From Pezicula radicicola (lineage: Eukaryota > Ascomycota > Leotiomycetes > Helotiales > Dermateaceae), in assembly GCA_003008705.1 (NCBI GenBank), contig PDUO01000056.1, positions 3,042 to 67,041 on the forward strand: 64,000 nt of DNA. The letters are read 5' to 3'. The notes below the pieces were generated by a model. That model was not told the DNA's origin. It made no database searches and saw nothing but the letters and a program-made list of their open reading frames with translations. The translations under genes and the position numbers were made by a program. This document shows, piece after piece, positions 11,551 through 22,287 of the stretch (positions are counted from its first letter, which is position 1; every line of letters begins with the position of its first letter).

Positions 11551-12908
11551 TTAGTGAGGCGTTGAACTCCCTTTTGTATTGTGACTGCTGATACTAATCT
11601 CATAGGCGACCGTGATAGCATTCTCGTCGAGTAGACCACCTGTTTTATGTAATGCTTCAGAGCTTTCATGTCCGCCACTGATGCTGTTGTTCAATCCCTC
11701 GGGCTGCATGTCGGCGAGACGTATATGGCTATCTGGTGTTGACTGTGGCAAACTTTTCCCTCTCCTTTCAGTCCCTCCCGTCTCCGAATTGCCCTTTCCG
11801 GAGCCGTACCGTGTACTATCGCCTCTCCTGGAGATGAGCGGTTTCAGGGCAGGGAGACTTCCTACGACGACGGCTGTGGGCGATACGTTAGCATGATATC
11901 CTAGTATCTTGCTACAGGCTTTAAAAGGAGGATAAACTTGCCAACACCACTCTCTAGCATAGACCACTCACAAACACTAACAACAGATTGAGGGGACCCC
12001 GTTTTTAAAGCTTTGTCGACCTCTACGCAACGGATAATTGAGAAAATGACAACGATAATACCAAGGCCGAAGATTGCGCCGACTCCGACCTTCTGCATGC
12101 GTGAAATGCGGAGGCCCACAAGGAGGCCAATAGGGAGGATCATGACTTATTTGCGAGTAAGTCTTTCTTCAAAACATCAATCACTAGTTGGAGACTAACT
12201 TAGAATGTCGGAGGTAGTATCAAGAGCTGTTGTGATAAAAAGTGCATAACGCCCATTTCTGACTGGGCAGCTACCTAGATTGAGACTTGTCACTTCTGGC
12301 TTCTGGACGGGCTTGAGAATAATGTGACTTACTTGCTGAAAGAATTGAGAACCGCCGATGGAAGGGCAAGCAGTTCAGGAGATTTAACAGGATAGAAACT
12401 ATGAAAGTAACAGTACAAAAGCCAACCACAACCCACCACCACACAGTATACCCATTAACACTCTTAATCAGTCTGCGGTAGAACATCATCAAACAGGCCT
12501 TGACCGACCAAAGGCAAACCATGAAAAACAGCGTAAAACAGAAATTATATTTCATAGCGGCCGACATAGTCTTCAACATCTCCTGGGGCGGCATTGGATT
12601 GTCTGGTACCTGGCCGTTAAAAAGCGTAATAATGAGAAACAGTCCATCGCGTTGAAGGTGGTTAAACAAGGCCATCAAAAAGAAAAAAATGAGGCCTGAG
12701 ATGGCGCAATAATCGTCCCATAATAATCGCCTCTCTTTGTAGTAGCGAACTCCAAGTCGGAGAATGGTTATGCTGCAGCCAAATCCAAACATGAACCAGT
12801 TTAGCAACTGTGAGGAAAGCTGTTAGTAATGCCCAAGAGAACACTTAATACTGGGAACCCCCCCCTAGAAATACGCACTATGTACTGCTGGGGATTAAGA
12901 CCCATCAT
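11551..12908 (-). CDS. PTH11-like integral membrane protein (fungal rhodopsin-like family)
   Basis: Five exons on the minus strand: 12908-12879, 12807-12333, 12274-12200, 12145-11942 and 11873-11551. All phases agree and give 368 aa. The protein matches the large fungal family of seven-helix PTH11-type proteins. It has LLWDDYCAI after the first helices, a loop before CLPFHRRF, DTTSDILI leading into the helix MILPIGLLV, then LRISRMQK and IIRCVEV. A soluble Ser/Gly-rich C-tail begins around PLISRRGD. The first coding exon is only 30 nt, so the extracellular N-terminus is very short and no CFEM domain is present. Intron 4 (11941-11874) begins GCAAGT, a GC-AG intron, with a GCTAAC branch site. 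The likely role is sensing surface or chemical cues at the plasma membrane; the ligand is unknown. Confidence 0.83.
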
Positions 12909-15900
12909 CCTGAGGTTTGAGATGGTATTTCTTAGGATGACTTCGAATTCAAGTTCCAAAGGAATAGTAAACGAATAGTGGTAGGAAGGGCACGATCAAA
13001 TACTCGTAATACATGCCGGGTTTCTTAGCCTCTACTCATCCCGTCCCAGTTCAACAGGTTTGCTTATGCATAGAAGGATTTAAGGCGGTTGATGCACTAA
13101 GCACAATGTCTTGGGCTTAGAAGCCTGGAATTCTTTCTAGTTACACCCGCTATGACTCGTTTCTCGGAGGAACCAGCCTACGGATCTGCATGCATCCACT
13201 AAGGTAGTGATAAGAAGATTGGCTGGCTTACTTTAGAGGCTTCATCTAGTCCAATCTCAATCTAAATAGGAGATAGTGGTATAAGCCGCCACGTTGTTTC
13301 ACTTCCTACTAGTTCTATTAGGCGCCTTCGGTCGGAACGTGCCAAGATTAATCGATGATACTAGATCGTTGATTAGCTTAGGGGGCTGAGAACCACTTGC
13401 GGCAAGAACAAGCTGAACATCGCCAATAATTGCTTGTTCTTGAGCTATCAGATTTGACTTGGATAGCGTAACGACTTGCGAGCTATCAACAAGAACCTAG
13501 GCTGAAAAAACAAGCAGGTGCAGAAATAGGTATTAATGTAAATGACTGACTACACGGAAAAGATCCAGAGGAACCTCGGAGCTCGCGAGGAAACACAAAA
13601 GTACCAATAAAAGTTTGGCATCTTCTGAATGGATTCCTCCCAGCCCAGGAAGTGCTTCAAAGGAAATGTAGAAAGAGACGTTATCTTGGGGCAAATAGTA
13701 ATAAAAGTAATTAAAACACTGGATTAATTATTCCAAACGGAGAGTGCAGATCGATTTATTCGCCAGTTTGTGGTGGTAATCGGTCACTTAGCTAGCGAAG
13801 GTTTGGAGCCTTAACCCTAGCTTTTCTTCCTCCTGAGACCTGGTCTTTCTAAGTGTATATAGGATAGTTACAGTTATGTAGGAACCGTCTCTAGCTATGG
13901 AATTTAAGTATTATGTAATGTCCCGCGATACGGTTAATCTACTGTATTAATGCTAATAATACACATCCAGGTGCTGTAATCAAACGTTCCTCAGCCCAGT
14001 TGCACTATAAAGCTTGTATCTGCAAGCCACAGGCCCCCTATGACCCTATCATCCCATCGTACATTATATTGCTGTTGGGAAATGTTCCTGTAAAAATTGC
14101 TCTACCCCTAATCGGAAAAAAAAACGTTTCGGAGGTCTCGAGCCAGCGGCTTTAGCTCTTTAAACACTGCCGCAAACTGTGCGATGATGTTCTCAAACCG
14201 ATTTTTGTCCATATCCCCCACCCTGTTCCGAGAAATTTGCGTATAGTTCCCAGTATACCAATCGCGGAGGCTAGTAGTGGTGGTGGTCTTATCTGCTTTT
14301 TAGCCTTCGGGTTATCGTCCCCATCATCATGGCCATATTGAATGCACATCCATGTAAAGACTCAAGATCATGGCGATAAGTATAACCCTTGCCTTCTAGA
14401 AGCTCGATTGCCGTAAACTGCATCGTGCTAGTTCAGTGACTAGCGTTACTCGGGCTACTCTTTGCTGCATCAAACGGGCATAAAGCAATTTTGCGACTGC
14501 TACTGGCAAGTGGTGCAGAGATCGATGCTGTTAATGAATATCAAATGACTGTGCTGTTCTTAGCGGCTATTAGAGGAGGACATCCGTTAACACCCGTTCC
14601 TGTACTCCCTATATTAACATAGGGCAGTTGTCACGCATTTAGCACCCACTGGGTTAGTAGGAATATACACACCGCTTAGTTTATATAGACTATTTAGTGT
14701 ATGCGCACTCTATCCCTTTAAAAACTAACCTTAGGTAAATTTTAGTGAGCTAATTAGAGAGTGTTAGAATATTATTAAATTTAATACTACTTACTTAAAT
14801 AAATTAAAAAGTTATCATTGTACAAAGCACAGCATTTTGCCCTATAAACCTTTACATAGAAACAGCTACATACAGGGCACAGACAAATTAAAGACTAGGC
14901 TAAATAATAGTTAAAACTCTGTAAAGAGACTATTGCCAATAGTTACAAAGGAGCTCGCAAGCCATAGATTAGGAAAAGGGGCAGGAGTACTTAGGGAATA
15001 TGTATATCGTTCGTATAATCTCTAGAAGGTTAACTTCTATCTTTAATTTAGAATCCTCGTATAGACAGTACTCCCTGGTACTCGGATTGTACATTGGTGC
15101 GTGTTGTCACACAAGTGCTAAAGCTAAGCTGTGAACTCTTACTAACATACTTCCATCTCATCAAAGCACGTTCAGCCCTCAAGGAACGTATCGCTATAGC
15201 CCGAACCCATAGATGCATCCCACTTCGCTTTTCCTGCCTTGCTTGCTTTAATAATCCTACCAGGAGTAGTCTCTCCACAAAGTAAACGCTGGATTCCCAA
15301 AAAGAACACGTGGCCTATGTATGTTATGGTTTGATCGTTGCCCTGTTTCTTCAAGATCTTACTAAAAGAACCAAGCATTTTTGGGTCCAACCATCGACGT
15401 GCCCCTAACGTGCCCCTGGATGCGAACTGCAGACTTCGCAGTGACAAGAAGCATCACCTGGCAATAACATTAGGACTTCCAAGAAATATCCAAAAAAGTA
15501 ACTGAATTTGGCTCCTGCTTTAGCTATACATTCCCACTCTTTGTAACACTTGCTATAACCCGGACACTGTGATAGGTTATCGAAGATGAACATTTAGTGT
15601 ACCCAACTTAAATAGTGTCCCTCTTGAACTTCTGATGCCCAACTCCTCAGTTCCCCTATAGTTGATTTCTGTATGAGTAAGTTCGTGTAAAATCTTCTTT
15701 GCGACTAGATCGTTATAAGAGTCGAGAGGGTTCAACTTCTTGTGTTCTACGTCTTCTGTCTTCGGCCGTTGGCACTTCTTGATCTATATATGTAAAGCAA
15801 CATGGAAAAGAAAAGGTGCCAAGCCATTAGTAACCCATCGCTTTGTGTTACGCTTCAGTGACAGAAGGAACCGTGCTTTATAATCTCTTCCGTGGATTGG

Positions 15901-16307
15901 CCAGACCGGAGTAAATTCACCCTCTTTCTAGAATGTTTCTAGCTTGGCCCTGCAATATGTAAAGACTCGATTGCTGCGGAAGTGGATATCGCGAGCTTGG
16001 TGGAGAAACGTAATATTATGGTCAAAGATTTCGGGTGGTTTAATCGGTCTAACCCTTGCGCGGAGATCACAGGGTCTGGGCCACTTGCCATCTAAGGCTG
16101 AGGCTGATCTAACGTACTCATACTGATAATGATATGGGTCTTGTTGGGGACGAATATTGTTGGAATGGTGGAAAGATGATCATGTTTTGTTTTGGCCACT
16201 TCCAGAAACTATATTCGGTAACTGTAGTCGCAGATGAAAATATAAAGGAAGGAGCAGAAGATGAAAGCAGTAGAAGTCACGACACATTCCCGGTCCCTTC
16301 CCTTGAT
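12909..16307. other. Long gene-poor region
   Basis: About 3.4 kb with only short open frames. The longest cluster, on the minus strand at 15048-15593, shows three overlapping frames of 62-91 aa with no recognised domain or convincing splice signals. AT-rich patches occur around 14690-14830. It could contain degenerate transposon DNA, but I could not identify a family. Confidence 0.4.
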
Positions 16308-16445
16308 TCGAGTAGCTCACTTAGTTTGAGTAACCGGCTTGAGTTGGGTAGCTCACTCAATTTAAGGGACTGCCTTTGTTGAGGTATTTTAATCTCTTGA
16401 GTAACTCACTTGCTCCGAATAAGTCTCTAGATCTGAGCAACTGTC
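16308..16445 (+). repeat. Degenerate 18-bp-type minisatellite (GAGTAACT-CACTT motif)
   Basis: Several diverged copies of a unit like GAGTARCTCACTTNNTTT lie head to tail, for example at 16310, 16327, 16348 and 16398. A 23-base stretch starting near 16311 matches the cleaner array at 62702-62809 with about four differences, so the two loci share a repeat family. Confidence 0.6.
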
Positions 16446-16483
16446 TATATCTAAACGACCAGTGATACTGACAATATGACAAT

Positions 16484-16822
16484 ATATCGTTTCGCTAGCA
16501 ATATAGGCAATACGATATCACGATTCCTATATTGTAACAAGATGATATGATATTAGAAGCCCTATATTGTCGTGAAATGATATGATATAAGAGTGCCCAT
16601 ATTGCGATATTGTTTAGTCCAAAATAGGCTCCCATATAGGCTCCTATATGGGCTTCGAAATAGGCTCTTATATGGGCCCGAAATTATAGGGGATAAGATA
16701 GTCAATATGGAGTTGGGATTGCTTTGTATCATGTGACGACGATATTGTTTATATTGGCAATATGGCAATATTATTGCTAGCAATATGATATAGAAGTTCC
16801 TATATCGCAAACGAAACGATAT
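16484..16822. mobile_element. MITE-like element with imperfect terminal inverted repeats
   Basis: The left end (16484-16507, beginning ATATCGTTTCG and ending ATATAGG) is an imperfect inverted copy of the right end (16799-16822, ending CGAAACGATAT), giving a 339-bp unit. The interior is full of ATATTG/CAATAT words, and 16621-16680 holds three tandem copies of a unit around AATAGGCTCNNATATGGGC. There is no coding capacity. A target-site duplication is not obvious. The minus-strand open frame across it is incidental. Confidence 0.6.
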
Positions 16823-17806
16823 GGAAGTAGGCCATATCATTTTGTTTATATTGTTAGCAACACTCTCATATAACTTTACAACTATTTTAAAGACCCGTCT
16901 CTCACCAAACCAAGGTAGATAAACAACAAGAAGCAAACTTAATACTAGACCAACATTATTTTCTACTCCACAACCCATTTCATATAAGTCAATATAGCCC
17001 CAATTAACATCACCTCTTACAACGCAGTCTATTCAGTAGACCATCTCAAAAAAAAATCCAAAGTATTTAGTTATAGTAAGTTAACAGCTTCTACGAAGAC
17101 TATCAAGTCCCCTCTCCACAACCTCCACCTCTCTTAAATCCTTCAGCAAATTCAAGAACCACCAAACTCCTTCTCAAGAAACTCGCTAGCTTACTTTAGA
17201 ATCCCAAAGCTCTCTCAATCTCTTCAATACCTCTGTAAGAGAAAGCACAAATGAAGTATCATACTCTACAGATCTGGCTTCATGGAAGAGGCAATGGCGC
17301 AAAGCACTTCTTTCCGAATAAATAGATCAAGTACTTAACTTTAGAAAGTTCTCTTCTACTCCAAACCTAATCTTAGACCTTTAATTATAGGTGCTCTCCA
17401 GGAAAACAGTACTGATACCAACTACATAATGTGAATACGATAGTTCCACAAATAGAAACTCAACAAAAACTTCTAAAAATATTTCAATTTCACTAAGGAG
17501 CTAGCAACAATAACTCACTCAACTCGCAGGCTTTTTGTACGTATTATCTTCAAAATCATCTATTCTGTATCTTACAAGCATAAATATACAAGGCGATTAC
17601 TCTCTTGTCTTCCCCAGAGTCTCAAATCTGTTCGTCTCAACCCAACACAATACAATGCAATGCAACATATGTAGTTATCTCGTCCCTATATACGAGTATA
17701 CCTAGTAATTGATAACATCAATTCATGCCGTACCATACCTCATTACCATTCATAATCATCCAACCATTAAAACCAACACTACCAATCCTAGGTAGTGTAG
17801 GTCCGC
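16823..17806. other. Intergenic, no gene recognised
   Basis: Downstream of the UPF0303-domain gene (minus strand), so the right part is probably its 3' UTR. C- and A-rich on the plus strand. No other feature is seen. Confidence 0.45.
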
Positions 17807-19281
17807 TCAATAATAAAGCTCCCTAATACACTCAACAATAACCCCATGATCCTCATCCTGCTTCAACCCACTAACAACAACCACAGCAACAACACCCTCA
17901 ACACCTCTAACCCTTATAGGAACACCACCACCATGAATAGCATACTCACCACCCTTCTCCCCAAGTCCATACTTAATAGCAAAAGCCCTCTCATCACCTC
18001 CAAACTTACAACTCATATACCAAGTACTAACACCCCATCTTAAAACCGTGCGACGTTTTCGTGCAACCCAGCTATCGTTATCGGGCATGATTCCACTGTG
18101 TGTACAGGTGTGAAAGAGAGTTTGATCTTGGTTGGCTAGACTTATGTCTATTACGACGGGTGTGGAGATCGGGAGGAGTCGTGTTCGTAGTGCACAACCT
18201 AGTTCCCAGGCGTCGGTTGTAGTGAAGTGTTCGAAGACGAGGGAAGCGTCTATACGGGCTATGGATTCGAGCTGTTTGTTACTTTGTTAGCAATTGCTCT
18301 TTTAATGGTTGCAGAATTTCTATTCTGTTCGATCCCTGAGCAGCTCTGATGAGATCGAAGAGAAAAGATTTGACTTACATCTCTTGGCGGGGATTGAATG
18401 GCTCTAGGTTCACTCTTTTGACTCTGCGGCGTAATAGGCGCACTCGTGTCAAAGCTTGGTCTTCTGACGGGTTCTCCCCTCCCGGTGCGACTACTTTCAC
18501 CTCTCGATTCCATCTCTCGATATCTGTCTCTAGTTCCGTTCCACAAAAATTCCTGCTGGCGATGATACGGGTGATGCTGTTGTCGAAGCACAAGATCTCT
18601 CGAACTACCTGGTGTTTGCACAAGTAATTTGTCACCTTTTCTTCTCATAAGAACAGGACGATGACCGGGCGGTGCTCCAACTATATATTCTTTCAATTCG
18701 TCGGGCTTATTAATATTTCTATCTCTTTCGGCCTTAATCGGGTTATCCACTCTTGTTCGGTTTGCACTCTTTGGTGGGATGGTGGGGTGAGGGGAGTGAT
18801 CCCTGCTTCTAGCGATGTAGTTTCCCTTGGCCTTGCCCTTGCAGTCTAACGGTACGAGGTCTGTCGTCGGACTCTCCTCCCCCGGAACTTCTTTTACATT
18901 TGCCAGAGTATGTCCTCCTTTATACTGATGGCGACTCTTTGGTGGTTTTGGAAAACCCCAATCAAGCTCCTCGAGTTCGTTTCCTGGTGTTCGTTTTGTC
19001 TCGGCGTCTAGAACCTCCAAGATAATGCTTAATTGATCGTCGCGCGCCCAATTGTGATGTTTCCCCTTTCCCGAAGTACCTTCTCTTGAAGAATAATCGT
19101 TATTCGGGTCGAAATTTTGATTCGAATGCGATGAGGCGGTCGTTGCTGTTGTTTGGAAGAAAGTGGCGGTTGTTGGCGTCACGCTGTGCTCGGCGGCGAA
19201 GTTTAGAAGACTATTGGCGTGCTCACTTATGACGCGGGTTTTTTTAAGGCGGAGGGGTCTGAGACCGCAAAAGGAGGACAT
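17807..19281 (-). CDS. Predicted fusion: disordered N-terminus plus UPF0303 (DUF336-type) domain
   Basis: Two exons, 19281-18379 (301 codons) and 18271-17807 (154 aa plus stop). They are joined by a 107-bp intron (GTAAGT donor at 18378, GCTAACA branch, CAAACAG acceptor), phase 0 on both sides, giving 455 aa. The C-terminal about 150 residues match the UPF0303/YBR137W family: FTTTDAWELG, the core MPDNDSWVARKR, then GEYAIHGGGVP and VVVVSGLKQDED. That fold is related to haem-binding GlcG/HbpS proteins, and the yeast member associates with tail-anchored protein targeting. The N-terminal 300 residues are low complexity and rich in Ser, Arg and Pro, with no recognised domain. No ATG starts the UPF0303 exon alone, because the upstream ATG is followed at once by a stop, which favours the fusion. 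Two merged neighbouring genes remain possible. Confidence 0.65.
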
Positions 19282-20111
19282 TGAGTGGTGATATAATATG
19301 AAGAGAACATACTTTACGACCTATAGAAGTAATATCTTCTACTCGGTCGTGTTAAGAATGTGATGAGTAGTTAACTGTGCTCGAAGCATGAGAAAAGAAA
19401 ACCAAAACTGATAGGTTGGTTGATTAATTGTTCTTTTTTCTAGTTGTACTTGATACTTTCCGATTGGGCTCTGGAAGGATGTGGAGGCTTTAATATCTGA
19501 TTCGTATTAAGACATATGACGGTGTTACTTGTTCCACTGCTCTTAACGGCTAAGTGACGGTAGTGCAAAGTTAGAAAGGAGGACGAGGCCTGTTGCCATG
19601 CTTTCTTCCTTGTGAAGGGATGCCTTTGTTTAAGAAGTGTATGATCTTCGGGCTACCTGCTGAATAATGACAGTTGATTTAATGGAATTGTTACACGAGG
19701 AATCTGAGGGATGAGGCTCCTTGTAGAGTTGGGATAGTCAGTGGAAGGCCATTTGGTGAAGGTGTTGATGAACTGGTTTCATCCTTGCAGAGGCGTTCGT
19801 ACGCTCGGTTAAATACTGGAGTCAACCGAACTCCTTTTGAAGGATGCCTTTGATGTCATAGTAAGTCGATTTTAACTCCCAATTCCTTCCTCTCAGGGTT
19901 GAAGGAGATCACTGACTCAGTTCTCGCAACGCCCATTCGTAACAACCGACACATTCACATTCGAAACAACAGAGCCATGAGTAATGAATTTAACGACATC
20001 CACATCCCGAGGAAAGGGAAAGAAAATACACAAATATGAGCTACTACAGGTAGTATGCTTGAGCAACCCATCGCCCACATCTCCACCACCACAAGCATAA
20101 GGCTCAATACA
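19282..20111. other. Intergenic: promoter of the UPF0303 fusion and 3' flank of the SDR
   Basis: No gene or repeat is seen. A minus-strand frame at 19955-20260 overlaps the SDR out of frame and is a shadow. Confidence 0.45.
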
Positions 20112-21141
20112 TCAATACATCGCCCAACCTCCACTAGCACTAATGACCTGTCCTGTAACCCACCTACTATCTTCCCCAGCCAACCACCCCACAACAGCAG
20201 CCACATCTTCAACGGTACCAACTCTCTTCTCGATCGGCGTATTCTTCTTCTGATTTTCAACGATCTCCTTCGGTATCTGATCCAACATCTGGCTCTCCAC
20301 TGGACCTGGGTTTACTGCATTCACAGTCGTCCCATCCTTTCCTAGTTCAGCAGCCCAGCATCGAGTCAGCCCTTCAATGGCGGCTTTAGATGAACAGTAG
20401 ATGGAGACTCCTGCCATGCCGGCACGGGCACCTACTGACGAGAGGTTGATTATTCTGGATGCTGGCTGTAGGTAGGGCTTGATAGCCTGGGTGAGGAAAA
20501 TGGTTCCTCTCACGTTGAGATTGTACACCTTTTCGTAATCTGCCACATCGATTTCACCTAGTGGTTTGACCGCTTCCGTCCCGGCATTGTTGACAAGAAT
20601 GTTGATCTGAGGCTGTGAGCTCCAGGCTTGGATGGCACTCAATATCTGGCCGGGTCCTTCCAGAGTACTGAGGTCAGCTTTGGCAATGAGTGTTTTTGGC
20701 TTGTGAACCAGGAGGTTGATCTTTTGAGAAAGGTGTGTGACCAGTGCCTCGCTGCTCTCAGAGGTATATGTTAGGATGACCTGACATTGTTAGTACAAAG
20801 TAATCCAATGGCGGCTTGGAGTTTCCAAGCCAACTTCAACAACTCAAAAGAGCAGAACTCTAGGATAGTAAGTACTAAGTGTGTGCAAGCTGAGGTAGGA
20901 AGGAGCTTGGAGAAGCAGTTACTACAGCCATTTTCAACTACCCGAAAGCTCTCACCGCAATAGGTAACAATCAACAACGACAAAAATAAACATATGAGCT
21001 TTGATAAAGCAAGTAACTCACATTAGCTCCCCGTTTAGCCAGCTCATACGCAATTCCCGCACCAATTCCTCGCGAAGCTCCGGTAACAATTGCAGTTTTT
21101 CCCTGTAGAGGAAGAGAAAATTGATTTTGAGCAGAAGACAT
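20112..21141 (-). CDS. Short-chain dehydrogenase/reductase (SDR), 3-oxoacyl-ACP reductase-like
   Basis: Exons 21141-21022 and 20780-20112, phase 0, give 262 aa. Motifs of a classical SDR are all present. The NAD(P)-binding motif is TGASRGIG (20-27), followed by NNAG (104-107). The catalytic Ser is 154/155, and YxxxK is Tyr168/Lys172 in YCSSK. NPGP follows, then a C-terminal GWLAGEDSRWVTGQ segment. Typical family length is about 250, so the model is complete. The intron is longer than its neighbours (241 bp) but has a clean GTGAGT donor directly after GAN and an ATGTCAG acceptor. It probably reduces a carbonyl or oxidises an alcohol with NADP(H). The substrate cannot be told from sequence, and no pathway partner is adjacent. 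Confidence 0.88.
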
Positions 21142-22201
21142 TTTCAAGTCGCTTGGTAGTATCTGTTTTCCAATTCGCTCCGGCTTCTAGTTTCCAGTTC
21201 GCCCTCGAGAGCGCTGATGAAGTGCTTAAGAGTGAAGAGATAAAAGAAGACGCTGAGAGGTGCTCGAGTACCATGGTTCAGGTAAAGAAAAGCATACATA
21301 TATACTCCTCGAAGAATGGATGACGTAAAACAGGTACATCTCCAAAGTCCGATGAGCTTTCGGAGTTGTGATCAGAGATCAGAGGAGATGCATAGCTTAA
21401 ATGCCAAACGCAGTCAAAAACATACCACTTGAGACGTAAGGTATTGATTGTTGTACAAAGATATTTTACCAAAGTACTGGTAAGTCCGAAATATATCGCT
21501 GTTAAGCCCGACTGTATGAGTGTGCTATACACATACCATCGGTATTATCACCACTAGAACTTGCATACTAAGAAACGTTGCGCATCAACTAACATGGCCG
21601 TCAGCAGATCTCAGTAGCAATCTCTAAAGATACGAACCGCAGGAACGGAGGTTTGACAAGACTCCCCATAATACCTTCCTGTATTCTGCGGCTCTTCTTG
21701 AGTTCCGCTGTCATTGAGTTAAGCAAATCCCGCTCAGGGAAGTACAAGTACCACTGCCAGCACCCTAGCAAACGACTTAACCTAGAACACTCAGCATTGG
21801 ACACCGCCCATTGCGATATTTACCTGGGTTTCTCGTTATATATATATATATCTTTATGACTTGCATACTCATTCGGCGGTGAAGATGTGATCTTGATCAG
21901 ATCTTTCGTTTCGTTTCGTCCCCTGCTACTGTACCATCTCATGTGCCTGCAAGCCAAGACCTATAAGACCATGTACAGGGGGGTTTAGCGGTTGAAAGGG
22001 CTCAAATCGGGTGTTTTCTGGCGCGGCCTTGTTCCACTAGAGTGGAACAACCGCTGAAGGTCCCCGCCAACAAGAAACACCTCTTATCGCCTCGCCCATT
22101 TTCCATTTTCCCTCGGCTGCGACAAAAAAGAAGATATAATTCTGAGCTCTTTCTTCTTCTGCTCTGTTTCTTCCTTCTTCCTTGCACTATGCAATAGCCA
22201 G
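21142..22201. promoter_or_regulatory. Divergent intergenic region between the SDR and the lactone oxidase
   Basis: No gene. A short (TA)n microsatellite lies at about 21837-21850. Pyrimidine-rich sequence around 22150-22190 immediately precedes the 5' UTR intron of the lactone oxidase gene. Confidence 0.5.
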
Positions 22202-22262
22202 GTAAGGATTGTGTTTGTACTGTTCTTGAACTGGGGTAGATGTTCATGCTAATAGAGTACAG
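22202..22262 (+). other. Probable 5' UTR intron of the lactone oxidase gene
   Basis: GTAAGG donor at 22202, TGCTAAT branch near 22247 and ACAG acceptor at 22262, a 61-bp intron. It contains the first in-frame ATG (22240), so splicing would remove that ATG and leave 22288 as the start. Confidence 0.6.
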
Positions 22263-22287
22263 GACCCGGGCGCATCAGTCACTCAAG

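Noticed and set aside
15048..15593. Three overlapping minus-strand frames suggesting a gene
   Set aside because: They are in different frames with stops, no plausible splice series could be built, and no domain is recognised.
16562..16978. 138-aa minus-strand frame
   Set aside because: It runs through the MITE-like repeat and consists of repeat-derived residues.
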